Positions 11,586-20,654 of a stretch of DNA of 64,000 nucleotides are shown piece after piece. How positions within the stretch are numbered: position 1 is the stretch's first letter; each line of letters opens with the position of its first letter. The notes under the pieces are model-generated. The model was not told the DNA's origin, did no database searches, and saw only the letters and a list, made by a program, of their open reading frames with translations. The DNA comes from Thecamonas trahens ATCC 50062 (taxonomy: Eukaryota; Apusozoa; Apusomonadida; Apusomonadidae): the NCBI RefSeq assembly GCF_000142905.1, contig NW_013657657.1:177105-241104 (forward strand). The letters are read 5' to 3'. The position numbers and the translations under genes were made by a program.

Positions 11586-14093
11586 ATGCTGGACTACTTT
11601 TGCATGCTGTTTCCGGACGAGGAAAGCAGGGCGCCCGGTGGGCCCGGCCAGGCATGCTGGGAGCAGGCGCTGGCCGAGGCCCGGGCCGAGGAGACCGTCC
11701 GCCACAGCTCGGAGAACCTGGTGGCACTGGCCGCCCAGGAGACCGCCCTGATCGACATCCGCAAGAGCCTGGCCCAGTGGGAGGTTGCGAGGCAGCGCAT
11801 GGCTCGCGAGAGGGCCAAGGCCGATGCATCAGGCACCGCAGGCCGCGTACGTCTCGCCGCCCGCGCTGCCAATGACGTCGTCATCGTCCAACGTCGCATC
11901 GCCGCCACATCGCCCGAGAGCCTCGCCGCCGGGCTGGCCGGACTGGCGGAAGACGCCGATGCTGCTGGAGTGTGGGCCGATGTTGATGCCGTGCATGACT
12001 TTGCGCGTGATGTCGATCACCGTCTCGCGGTCAGCGTCTCGGTCCTCCACACCATCGAGGTGCGGGCAGCCGAGGCGTCTGCGTCACTGGCGCGGCTATC
12101 GGACGCGATTGCTCGCATTGTTCGCCGTCAGTACCGCCGAGTTGCGCTCCGCTACCATCCGGATCGTTTTGCCGGAGCAGAGGTAGACGAAGCGCAGGCC
12201 GCCGAGGCCGCGTTTGCTGATCTGGGCGAGGCGTATGTGACGCTGGCCAACGCCGCGCTTCGGCGCGAGTACATGGCCATGTGCAACCACGAACTGTTCA
12301 AGCTTGCGCATGCCAACGATGTCGATGCCGATACCGCCGCCGACCTCGGACGTGCCCAGGTGCTGGCCATCGAGTCGGGTGCGCCGGACCAAATGCGCAA
12401 GGTCGAGGTTTGTGTTGCCCGCGGCGAGCGCAAGCTTCAAGTACGGTGGAGCACAGCGCCACGAGCGGCGATGATCGAGATTGCACTCATTCCGCCCACC
12501 GACGCGCTCCGGACGCTGCACCTCTCACCGTCGCCACTCGGCGGCTCAACCGTGGTCGCTGTTCACTCTCCGAGCGTCGGCCTGCATCAGGTTGTTGCCC
12601 GCGGCGTCAACTCGTCAGGCGACGGACCGTGGTCGTTCCCGGCCGAGTTTACTATCGACGAGGAGACCGGCGAGCTGACAGCCATGAGTGCGGCGGATCT
12701 GGCAGCGGCGCAGCAGGCAGCCGCGGCGCAGGCAATAGCAGAGATCAAGACCCGAAACCGCGCCCGCCGCAAGGCGCGGGCCAAGGCGCGGGCCCAGGCA
12801 GCGGCAGCGAGCACAGCCGAGCCTGACCCGCCACATCTCGTAGCCATCCACAAGGCAACGCGCACACTGTTCAAGGCTGCACGCAAGCACTCGCCAGCGA
12901 TGATGGTGCGAGCGTTGGCCGGGCTTCCATGTCAGCGCGCAACAGCGGCGGCGGTCAATGGCGCAAATCGGGCCGGCGACGCGCTGCTAGTTGTTGCCAC
13001 TCGTGAGGGTGACGAGGACGCCGCCAAGTGGCTGGTGGATCACTTTGGTTCGTGCGGCCTCGACTGCAACGCGGTCGATAACGCGACGGGTCGGACGCCG
13101 CTGGCATGGTCGATTGTCTCGGGCGCCGAAGACGTGACCGATGCTCTGCTGAGGCTCGGACGTCGAACGATTGATCTTGACCTGCCGGACTTTGCTGGAT
13201 GGACGCCGCTGCACTTTGCTGTCCGCGCAGGGAAGCCGCGGCTTGTCGAGCGGCTGATCCGGATGCGCGCGCCGCTGAATGCGGCGTCGTACGAGTGCCC
13301 GAGTGTGACGCCGCTGCATGTGGCGGTCGAGCACAGCGACGCAGGCATGGTTGCGCGTTTGCTTGCCGCAGGCGCGAGCGTGGTCAGTGAGAGGGAACTC
13401 ACCTCCGCTCCAATCGATTGGCTCGATCTAGATGCGCTGGCCGAAACCGACGTCTCGCCGCTGGGTCTGGCGCTGATGAAGGGCAATGATGAACTGGTGA
13501 GCACGCTCTGGACCGCGGGCCGGGGCGAACAGGTACTCCTCGCCGAGCTAGTGCGACTCACGCTTCTGAGCGACCGGGTCGAGCTGCTGCTTCAGCTTGT
13601 GGGGAGCGAGACACTGAACGCGAGCCGTGATGACGCAGGCAACAGTGTTCTGCACGCAGCGGTAGCACTCGGAACCGAGCATGCCCAGGCCGTGCTGGGC
13701 GAGGCTGTTGGCGCCGGCGCAGAGTGCGAGAACGCCGCGGGCTTGCTGCCGAAAGACATCACAGCAGTGACGCTCGAGGATGTGCTGGGTGTCCGCGAGG
13801 AGGAGGCTGGCGACAACAGCGGCGATGAGGCGGCGGAGTCCGAGTCGGACTCTGAGGAGGGCAGTGAGCATGTGGCCGGACCGAGCGGGAGCAAGGATGT
13901 TGTTGAAAGGATGGAAGACGAGTCTGGAGCCGGTAGCCTCGACCTGCTCCCTGTCGAGATCATCTTTGAGGTTCTGCGCCTTTTAGAGATGCGCGATGTA
14001 GTTGCGCTCTCGCAGACATGCCGCGCGATGCGGGCGCTCCTCGTCGACAACATACTCTGGCGCAAGCTGTTCCGGCGGGCGTTCCCGGGGTAG
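11586..14093 (+). CDS. J-domain / FN3 / ankyrin / F-box fusion protein
   Basis: 835 residues in one exon. An Ala/Arg-rich helical N terminus (1-175) leads to a J-domain-like segment: YRRVALRYHPDRF, with the HPD triad at residues 191-193, then ALRREYM. Residues about 271-358 read as a fibronectin type III-like fold (LQVRWST, then VVARGVNSSGDGPWS). A highly charged helix follows (IAEIKTRNRARRKARAKARA). Ankyrin repeats occupy about 455-730, clearest at GRTPLAWSIVSGAEDVTDAL, GWTPLHFAVRAGKPRLVERL and VTPLHVAVEHSDAGMVARLL. An acidic linker precedes a C-terminal F-box at about 782-830 (LDLLPVEIIFEVLRLLEMRD, then LWRKLFRRAF). The combination implies Hsp70 recruitment plus an SCF ubiquitin-ligase adaptor. 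That function is inferred, and I know no named family with this order. Start chosen at the first ATG of the conserved part. Confidence 0.75.
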   Translation: MLDYFCMLFPDEESRAPGGPGQACWEQALAEARAEETVRHSSENLVALAAQETALIDIRKSLAQWEVARQRMARERAKADASGTAGRVRLAARAANDVVIVQRRIAATSPESLAAGLAGLAEDADAAGVWADVDAVHDFARDVDHRLAVSVSVLHTIEVRAAEASASLARLSDAIARIVRRQYRRVALRYHPDRFAGAEVDEAQAAEAAFADLGEAYVTLANAALRREYMAMCNHELFKLAHANDVDADTAADLGRAQVLAIESGAPDQMRKVEVCVARGERKLQVRWSTAPRAAMIEIALIPPTDALRTLHLSPSPLGGSTVVAVHSPSVGLHQVVARGVNSSGDGPWSFPAEFTIDEETGELTAMSAADLAAAQQAAAAQAIAEIKTRNRARRKARAKARAQAAAASTAEPDPPHLVAIHKATRTLFKAARKHSPAMMVRALAGLPCQRATAAAVNGANRAGDALLVVATREGDEDAAKWLVDHFGSCGLDCNAVDNATGRTPLAWSIVSGAEDVTDALLRLGRRTIDLDLPDFAGWTPLHFAVRAGKPRLVERLIRMRAPLNAASYECPSVTPLHVAVEHSDAGMVARLLAAGASVVSERELTSAPIDWLDLDALAETDVSPLGLALMKGNDELVSTLWTAGRGEQVLLAELVRLTLLSDRVELLLQLVGSETLNASRDDAGNSVLHAAVALGTEHAQAVLGEAVGAGAECENAAGLLPKDITAVTLEDVLGVREEEAGDNSGDEAAESESDSEEGSEHVAGPSGSKDVVERMEDESGAGSLDLLPVEIIFEVLRLLEMRDVVALSQTCRAMRALLVDNILWRKLFRRAFPG

Positions 14094-14149
14094 TGTCTGG
14101 AGCGACGTCGCGACTACGGGTCGGGCACTGGCGGAGGCAGTTTATCAAG

Positions 14150-14389
14150 ATGGTGGAAGGCAAGGCGTTTTGCGGGCTGTGCGGCTCGCTAGCCAACCTC
14201 CGAGTGTGTTCCGGGTGCCAAAGTGTGGCGTACTGCGGGGTAGAGCACCAGGTTATGGACCGGGCACGACACCGCGACGCGTGCTCGGGCGCGCGAGCGA
14301 TGATGCGGTTGCGGCTTGCGCGCAAGGAGCGGCGGCGTCGGGTGGCGATGCTGCGGTGGCGGGTGGCCGGCGAGGCGGGCGCATGGTAG
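14150..14389 (+). CDS. Small single-domain MYND zinc-finger protein
   Basis: 79 residues from the ATG at 14150, 56 bp after the F-box gene stop. The Cys/His pattern CGLCG, CSGC, YC, H and C (positions 8-45) is the MYND signature (C-x2-C...C-x2-C...C-x3-C/H...H-x3-C). A very basic helical tail (LRLARKERRRRVAMLRW) follows. MYND fingers bind proline-rich peptides in transcription and signalling proteins. Here the finger is almost the whole protein, which is unusual. Upstream there is no extra in-frame domain, so it may be a stand-alone gene or the last exon of something spliced into the preceding gene. It ends 8 bp from the convergent SIKE-like gene. Confidence 0.6.
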   Translation: MVEGKAFCGLCGSLANLRVCSGCQSVAYCGVEHQVMDRARHRDACSGARAMMRLRLARKERRRRVAMLRWRVAGEAGAW

Positions 14390-14397
14390 AACGTGGT

Positions 14398-15489
14398 TTA
14401 CTCGGCAGCTGGCTGGTCGTCGGCAGCGAGTTGCAGCGAGTCTGCAGGCTCGTCGTAGGCGGCGAGCAGGTCGTCGTTGGCGAGAGCCTCGACGACGTCA
14501 TCCTCAAACTCGACGTCGAGCTCGTTGTCATAGGCCGAGATGAGCTCGCGGAGCTGTGCGTTCTCGCGCTCGAGGGCCGACTGGCGGACTGAGGCCTCGA
14601 GCTCGGCAGCCTCCTCCATGTCGGCGGCCTGGCGCATGACGGCGGCCATCTGCTCAACCTGCTGCTCGAGGGCGAGCGACTTGTCGGAGAGCTGTGCGTT
14701 GCGCGCGCGCTCGAGGGCCAGGTCCTCGGAGAGAGCAGCGATGGCCTCCTCGCGCTTGGTCTGGAGGACAGAGACCTGGTTGCGGTGCATGTCCATAATC
14801 TCCTCCAGTGCCTCCTCATACTCTTTGAGGGTCCGCTGCAGGGCAACGTTGTCCGACTCGAGCTGGGTGATCATGCCGTCGCGCTGCTCCAGCGCGGCCT
14901 CGTACACGGCCTGCGCATCGGTAAAGTCCTCGACCGAGATGGAGCGGTCGGCGTCATGGCCAAGGCCCTCGTCGTCCGCAGCCTCGTCGCCCCGCGCCGG
15001 CTTGTCGACCTCGGCAGCAACGTCCTGTGGCGGGCTTGCGGGCTGTGTCTGCGCCGGCGGCGGCGTCTGTGTCCCGGCCGACGCCGTCGTTGTCGCCGCC
15101 TTGGCGGCCGCCTTTGTCGGCGTCTCGAACACAGGGGAGGCGTCAGCGGGAGCCGTAGCAATGGTCTCGGCGGGAGTGGTGGCGGACGAGACGGACTCGG
15201 GCGCGGGCGTGGGCGAAGGCCGCAACGGCGAGTCGATGAGGTGCAAGGCATGCTGGTTCTCCTGGCGCTGGCGGACGATGCGCTCCTTGAGCTTGTTTGC
15301 GCGGGCCAGCAGCTGGGTGGTTGTGGCGTAGTTCTTCTGGATCTGCTCCTGCAGGCGAGCTGTCTCGCTCCACAGTCCATTCACGGCGTGCTTGACCGGC
15401 GTAACCGGCGTGACCGGCGAAGCAGGCGCCTCGCCTGCGCTACCGCCGGCTGCTCTGTGTCCGTGGGTCGGGGTCGACACGCTCTCCAT
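14398..15489 (-). CDS. Coiled-coil protein related to SIKE/FGFR1OP2 (STRIPAK subunit)
   Basis: 363 residues from the ATG at 15489. Two coiled-coil regions flank an Ala/Thr/Pro-rich linker. The first (about residues 45-85) contains LQEQIQKNYATTTQLLARAN and ends ENQHALHL. The second (about 190-330) contains LESDNVALQRTLKEYEEALE, EQMAAVMRQAADMEEA and LERENAQLRELI. The last two closely resemble the SIKE1/FGFR1OP2 signatures MAAVMRKA and LEQEN.GLREIL. The animal proteins are subunits of the STRIPAK phosphatase/kinase complex with SLMAP. The C terminus is acidic. A long polyG tract (polyC on the coding strand) at about 15496-15555 lies just upstream of the start and is not translated. Family call is by motif reading; a generic coiled-coil protein is the alternative. 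Confidence 0.68.
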   Translation of the reverse strand: MESVSTPTHGHRAAGGSAGEAPASPVTPVTPVKHAVNGLWSETARLQEQIQKNYATTTQLLARANKLKERIVRQRQENQHALHLIDSPLRPSPTPAPESVSSATTPAETIATAPADASPVFETPTKAAAKAATTTASAGTQTPPPAQTQPASPPQDVAAEVDKPARGDEAADDEGLGHDADRSISVEDFTDAQAVYEAALEQRDGMITQLESDNVALQRTLKEYEEALEEIMDMHRNQVSVLQTKREEAIAALSEDLALERARNAQLSDKSLALEQQVEQMAAVMRQAADMEEAAELEASVRQSALERENAQLRELISAYDNELDVEFEDDVVEALANDDLLAAYDEPADSLQLAADDQPAAE

Positions 15490-15884
15490 GGCGAGGGGGG
15501 AGGGGGGGGGGGGGGGGGGGGGGGGTGGGGAGGGGGGGGAGGGGAGGGGGGTAGGGGGAGGGGGGTAGAGTGCAGTGGGTAGTGGGGTGGGCTTAGGGGT
15601 GACAACCGTGGTGGTTGGAGGGGGGGGGGGGCTGCCTGCTGCCGGTCTGCTTGTCACAGTGGCTGGCTGCTCTGCCTGCCACGGTTCGCCCACTGTTTGC
15701 CATCTGTTTTCAGCCACCGCAGGCCACTCTCACAGGCGGCCACCAGTGGCTGGAGGTGCAGCTGCTACCACTCGATCGATTGCACCACTCCACTCGACTT
15801 GATACGCCTGGGTCTTGTTTGGGTCTTCTTAGGTACGGACACAGGCTGGAACGGCTTCCTTTCTTCCTCTCTTCCCAGAAGTGC
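15490..15884. other. Divergent intergenic region with polyG tract
   Basis: About 395 bp between the SIKE-like gene and the ERI-like gene. It contains a G/C homopolymer block at 15496-15555 and another at about 15618-15630. The frame of the ERI-like gene stays open upstream of 15885, so part of this region could encode extra N terminus, but the reading there shows no family resemblance. Confidence 0.55.
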
Positions 15885-16748
15885 ATGGCAGAGCAGCCAC
15901 GCCACTCATCTTCTCCTGCGGGCAATGGAAACCGAAGCGACGAGAGAGGCCATCCGATAGAACCATCCATCGAAGCCAAGGCCGGTGGAGTAGAGGTGAA
16001 ACAGAACATCATGGCAGCGGCGACGGCGGCGGAAAGACTCGAGTATGTGCTTGTGGTCGACTTTGAGGCGACGTGCGACGACGATCGGACGTTTGGCCCG
16101 CAAGAGATCATCGAGCTCCCGGTGGTGTTTGTCAAGATGGCCGGCGACGGCGACGGCGACGGCGGGCCGCAGATCGTGGACGAGTTTCACAGGTACATCC
16201 GCCCGACAAGCGTGCCTCAGCTGACCCGGTTCTGTACCGAGCTCACGGGCATCAAGCAGGAGACGGTCGACGCTGGGATGACCATCGACGAGGCACTGGA
16301 CGGGCTGGCGGAGAAGATCGACGAGGTGCTCGGCGCCGAGCTGGCGGGCGAGAGCACGCGGTGGGCGTTTTGCACATGCGGCGACTGGGATCTCAAGACC
16401 ATGTTGCCCAAGGAGGTGCGCAACAAGGAGTTGCGGCTCGCGCCGGCGCTAGCTGCTGGCGTCGAGTCGTGGATCAACATCAAGCACGTGTACTCGGCCG
16501 CCACCGGCAGCCGGGCCCGCGGCATGAAAGGCATGCTTGATGCGGTTGGCCTCGAGCTTGTGGGCCGGCATCACTCGGGCATCGACGATGCACGCAACAT
16601 TGCGGCGCTCCTAATCGAGCTGGTGCAGCAATATGGGGCAACAGTGGGAGTGACATCGGGCAAGAGATGGGGCGGACGCGGAGGCGGACGCGGACGCAAC
16701 CGGCGGCGCGGCGGGCGCGGGCGCGGCGGCCAACAAGGTACGACGTAG
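15885..16748 (+). CDS. DEDDh 3'-5' exonuclease, ERI1/ERI3-like
   Basis: 287 residues from the ATG at 15885, or 245 from the Met at 16011, which sits just before the domain. The exonuclease domain carries LVVDFEATCDDD (first catalytic Asp and Glu), IIELPVVFV, FHRYIRPTSVPQLTRFCTEL, TGIKQETVD, CGDWDLKTMLP (second Asp) and HHSGIDDARNIAALL (catalytic His and last Asp). These are typical of ERI-family enzymes that trim 3' ends of small RNAs, histone mRNA or 5.8S rRNA. An Arg/Gly-rich tail (GGRGGGRGRNRRRGGRGRG) of about 30 residues probably aids RNA binding. No SAP domain is visible, unlike ERI1, so ERI2/ERI3 is the nearer comparison. The start is uncertain; upstream in-frame sequence is open. Confidence 0.85.
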   Translation: MAEQPRHSSSPAGNGNRSDERGHPIEPSIEAKAGGVEVKQNIMAAATAAERLEYVLVVDFEATCDDDRTFGPQEIIELPVVFVKMAGDGDGDGGPQIVDEFHRYIRPTSVPQLTRFCTELTGIKQETVDAGMTIDEALDGLAEKIDEVLGAELAGESTRWAFCTCGDWDLKTMLPKEVRNKELRLAPALAAGVESWINIKHVYSAATGSRARGMKGMLDAVGLELVGRHHSGIDDARNIAALLIELVQQYGATVGVTSGKRWGGRGGGRGRNRRRGGRGRGGQQGTT

Positions 16749-16814
16749 GGTGGGGAGGCTGTGGATGAAAAACGATTGCCTTTAAACTCGCAAAACATGG
16801 CGCACGACATCTAC

Positions 16815-19239
16815 TTAGACGGAGGCCACAACCTTGATCGAACCACGCTGGGAGCGGTTCGAGAAGTGGTTGTTGCGGGTGTTGAGGAAGTAGTAGTCGC
16901 CGACCTGGCCACCACCCGGCTGGATGAGGCCACCGTCATAGGTGGCAGGCGCATTGTTGAGGAGCTCATCGATGGTAGCACCGCCGACGCCGGCGGTGGC
17001 GAAGTTCTCGTGCTGGGCAAAGGTGGTGAAGAGGTTGCAGGCCTCGTCGGCAAAGGTGAGCGGGACCGAGTGGCCGGCCGAGGCCGTGCACACAAGGTTG
17101 TTCTTGTCCGAGTTGGCGGCACCCTGACCAGCACCATCGGGCGACGAGAGCGAACCAGTCCAGGCAATGTGGACGTAGTCAGTCGGCGTGACGACGAGCT
17201 CGCGCGGGATAAAGTCGTACTCAACGGCCGGGTAGACCTGAACGATGTTGCCGCGGCGGCCGCGCACGTTGAGGTTGTAGATCTTGGCCTCGGCCGGGAT
17301 GTCCGCAGGGCGGTCCTTGATGATGAACGTGTGCGAGCGGTCCTGGAAGGTACGGCCAAACTGCGAGACGTCGACGTTGAGCTGGACGCCCGCGGCGCGG
17401 CCGGTGCCCTTGAGCAGGTTGACGTTCGGGTCGTCCGTGATCGGCGAGATGACGTCGCCGTCCTCGTCCTCCTCGTAGAACTGGTTCCAGCCGTCGTAGT
17501 CGTCGGTCGAGATGTTGTAGCGGCCGCGGAGAACGCACTTGGCGTCGTTAGTGACCTCCGACGGGATGGTCCAGTTGAAGTGGAGCGGCTCGCCGCCGAT
17601 CGAGTTACCGAGGTGGTTGTCGCGCGAGAAGGCGAGCGGCTCGCAACGCGGAGCGGGGATGCCCCACGGCGCAACCTCGTACCACTGCGAACCGTCGTCG
17701 ATGCAGTCATCACGGTTGTTGTGCTGCTGGTCGACGCAGAAGCCCTTGGCCATCACGTTCTGCGACTCGGTCTGGTACAGCTCGCACTGCGTCATGTTCG
17801 AGGTCAGCACAATGATGTCCTTCCACGGCGTCGGGTGCCAGTACGGGTAGTAGTCGCGCTCCTCGGGGCACTCCGAGCCGTACTGCGTGCCGGCGTTGTC
17901 CTGGCGGGTACGCCGCGCCGAAGCGTTGTCGGCGATGTTCTCCGTCGCAATGAAGAGCCCGCGGTTGCGGTTCCGGGTCGAGCAGTGCTGGTAGAAAGCA
18001 ATCGGCTCGTGGCGACCACGCTGGGTCTGCGTGTCATCCTGCACGCGCTGGTTGGCAGCGTTGCCGATCGAGCCGTCACCATCGCGGAGAAGGTCCGTGT
18101 TCCACAGCTCCTGCGTGACAGAGTTGCTGTCGACGTACGTCGCAGACTGGTCGTCGCACATGTACTGGAACACAACCTGAGTGTTCACGTTGGGGTTCTC
18201 ACCACCATGCTGGTTGGTCCACTCGACGCGAAGGATCGACGTCTTGTAGTACGTGAGGATGCCGGTGCCATCGCCACGGCCGTTGCCGTTCTTGGCAGTG
18301 TTGCTGTCGCCAACGTTGTAGCCACCACTGCAGTGTGCCGTCAGAGCGAGGTAGTGTGTGAGTTAAAAAAATCGGCAAGGCTTCAGCCAGCGGCAAAAGC
18401 CGTCTCTTGCCACCAAAAAAAAAGGGTGTCGGCAAAAATCGGTCCAATTCAGGGGAATACCAATAGTCGGCGGCACGTGGCCTGGGCACGTGCACACAAT
18501 GTTCTCGACAAAGCTCCGCCCCGTCGGCAACCTCTTCCGCCCCCTCAAGATACCAGACCATGACTCTGGCGGCTTGCTGCTACCACGCGTGCGTGCGTTT
18601 GTCTGCCGCGACGCCAAAGGCGCCGCACTCCGCCCTCGTCTGCCCCACCCGCCGCCCTGCGGAACGCGGTCGCAACCGCTACCATCCTAACCCAAGCGTA
18701 CCGGTTGTTGTTCTGCGAGTCGAAGAGACGGTTCGCGTTGTTGCGGTTGTTGTTGTCCTCAGAGAGGCGGTTGTTGGAGCCACGCGGGTTGTGCATGTAC
18801 TGTTTTCCGCCACCCAATCGCCGTCGCCGTCTGCCCTGTGAGTCTCGCCGCCGCCTTTCCACCCCATCCGGCTGCCGTTGCTGGTCGTCAAAGGCAAAAC
18901 GAGGGGCCAAAAAACGTTCCTGGCGGGCACGCGCAACTCCACCACCTACAGAGCCGGCTACAAGGCCAAAGCATGCTCCGGTCGCTCTCACACAGGCACC
19001 TCCTCCTCTACCTCCCTCCTCCTCCGCGCTGTACCCCTGTCTCCGCCGTCTCCGGCATCTCCTTCGCCGCCACCGCCGCCGAGTGTCGGGGCGACCCTCG
19101 GTTGGAAGCGAAATTTTCTGCCTCGCCACCACTCCCCCGTCCCCCACCCTGCACCGCCCCTCCGCGCCCCTCAACGTACAAAGTCAGCCCGCACCACAGC
19201 CACAATGGCGAGGAGCACAAGGCACGTCACAATCTTCAT
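16815..19239 (-). CDS. Secreted protein of a conserved but unnamed eukaryotic family, three exons
   Basis: Exon 1 is 19239-19180 (signal peptide MKIVTCLVLLAIVAVVRA, then DF). Exon 2 is 18799-18702 and begins YMHNPRGSNNR, ending in LFDSQNNN plus two bases. Exon 3 is 18327-16815. Total is about 556 residues. Donors are GTACGT and GTACGC; acceptors are CAG. The intron 1 acceptor could instead lie about 36 bp upstream in the same phase. Exon 3 has a CTGAC branch-like element 13 bases before its acceptor. The mature protein has motifs I recall from secreted protist proteins: PRGSNNR, RLFDSQNNNRGGYN, VEWTNQHG, VVFQYMC, YYPYWHPTPWKDI, and STRNNHFSNRSQ-like FLNTRNNHFSNRSQRG near the end. Several Cys and N-glycosylation sequons fit an extracellular location. 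Function is unknown. Some exon boundaries are inferred from frame and motif continuity. Confidence 0.75.
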
Positions 19240-19510
19240 CGTCAACTACGTGAGAGAAGGAATGCGTTTTCCCGACACCTAGTCCTCCCACTGCCGGCCC
19301 CCCGCTTCTCCAACTTCCGTTCCGACGCATTCGATCGCTCGCCTCCCGCCCCGCACCCCCCCTTCCGCCTCCACCTACCATCCGCTCTGGCCGGGCCACT
19401 CGTCGACCACAAATTTTGGGATTCACCTGCGCGCCACACGGCACAACCGCACAACCGCCCCACCTACGTACACACACACACACACACACGCAATCTCTAT
19501 CGCACGCACA

Positions 19511-20533
19511 ATGTTTGACCGCGCACATCTCGAGGGTCTCAAGCGCAAGGAGCTGCAAGCCCTTGCCAAGGAGCACGGCATCAAGGCCAATGGAAAGGTA
19601 CGCCACGGCGCGCCGACCCTCGTGACGACGCACGGTTTCCCCCGCTGCGTCGCTCACACCAGAACCAGCCCACTCTGCCATAGTCACTCACTCTCACTCT
19701 CACTCTCGCTCTCCGGATTCTGCTGCCCCTGCGGCTCGCAGTCGACTTTCATCATCGAGAGCCTGCTCGAACTGAACGAGACGGCGAACGAGCCTGTCGT
19801 CGAACCCGAGACTGAGCCCGAGCCCGAGACCGAGCCCGAGGCCATGGTCGTGGCCTATCCCGAGACAGACATCGCCACAGACGACGTGGCGCTGAGCCTC
19901 GACGATCTCGAGTCGCCGGCGCCTACAGCGCGCGCCGCGCCGGCAACCACGAGCGTGACGGTGCCGCTCGCCGGCGAGGCAAGTGGCAAGGTGGCTGATC
20001 GGCTGCTTAGGCCGGCAGGCAAGCCGCGCGCTGGCAAGTCCGCCAAGTCCACCACGTCTACCAAGAGCGGGGCTGGCCCGCGATCGGTTCGCGACAAGTT
20101 TGACGCCATGCACGCCAAAATGTTCTCGGGCATGGCGTCGATCGGCGAGAAGCGCAGCCGCAAGCCGGTCGCCAAGCCTGCCGGCCGCAGGGCAGTTGCA
20201 CCGGCTGCCGCTGTCGCCGCCGCCGGTCCGTCGTCGCGCAAGGCCGCCGGCAAGGCCGCCGGCCGCCGCAAGCCCAACCTCAACCCGAAGCGGGTCCCCA
20301 TCTCCTTCCGCTCCAACAAGGCATACAAGAGCGCGCTGAGCAAGTCGACAACAACCAAGCCGGTTGACGAGAACAGTGCAGCACCGCTCAACCAGCGCAA
20401 GTCAGTCCGCGACGTCGGGTGCAAGACGCCCAAGGCCGCCGCCAAGGCCAAGGCCGCCGCCTCGTCGGCCCGCAAGAAGCGCGCCAAGATCGCTTCCTCC
20501 CGCCGCGCTGCGCTTGTCGCCTCCAAGGCGTAG
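19511..20533 (+). CDS. SAP-domain basic protein, NuSAP-like, two exons
   Basis: Exon 1 is 19511-19597 and exon 2 is 19742-20533, 292 residues. The phase-0 intron starts GTACGC, contains CT-rich repeats and ends CGCAG. The SAP motif (LEGLKRKELQALAKEHGIKA, then NGKSTFIIESLLEL) is split exactly by the intron. It resembles the N terminus of nucleolar spindle-associated protein, where SAP binds DNA. An acidic Glu/Pro/Thr stretch follows, then a long Lys/Ala/Arg-rich tail (about 40 Lys and Arg in the last 150 residues). That tail includes RDKFDAMHAKMFSGMASIGE, similar to the microtubule-associated helix of NuSAP. A role at chromatin or mitotic microtubules is plausible but inferred. Flanking CA repeats occur upstream (19472-19489) and downstream (20571-20592). 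Confidence 0.62.
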   Translation: MFDRAHLEGLKRKELQALAKEHGIKANGKVRHGAPTLVTTHGFPRCVAHTRTSPLCHSHSLSLSLSLSGFCCPCGSQSTFIIESLLELNETANEPVVEPETEPEPETEPEAMVVAYPETDIATDDVALSLDDLESPAPTARAAPATTSVTVPLAGEASGKVADRLLRPAGKPRAGKSAKSTTSTKSGAGPRSVRDKFDAMHAKMFSGMASIGEKRSRKPVAKPAGRRAVAPAAAVAAAGPSSRKAAGKAAGRRKPNLNPKRVPISFRSNKAYKSALSKSTTTKPVDENSAAPLNQRKSVRDVGCKTPKAAAKAKAAASSARKKRAKIASSRRAALVASKA

Positions 20534-20570
20534 TCGAGCTCAGCTCACAATGCTTTGTACCCAAACACGC

Positions 20571-20592
20571 CACACACACACACACACACACA
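20571..20592. repeat. (CA)11 microsatellite
   Basis: Pure CA dinucleotide run in the 121-bp space between the convergent stops of the NuSAP-like and RmlD-like genes, so it lies in a 3' UTR. Confidence 0.9.
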
Positions 20593-20654
20593 ACTATCAC
20601 ACATTTATTACTCTGCGCTCCCGCAGCTAGACACATCATGCACTGACGGCCGCT

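Noticed and set aside
15490-15717. Pro-rich extension of the SIKE-like protein
   Set aside because: It starts at a GTG, is a translation of a polyC tract, and has no ATG.
16761-18563. 600-codon plus-strand ORF opposite the secreted three-exon gene
   Set aside because: Antisense shadow of the conserved minus-strand exon. Its Val/Arg/Asp-rich reading has no family features.
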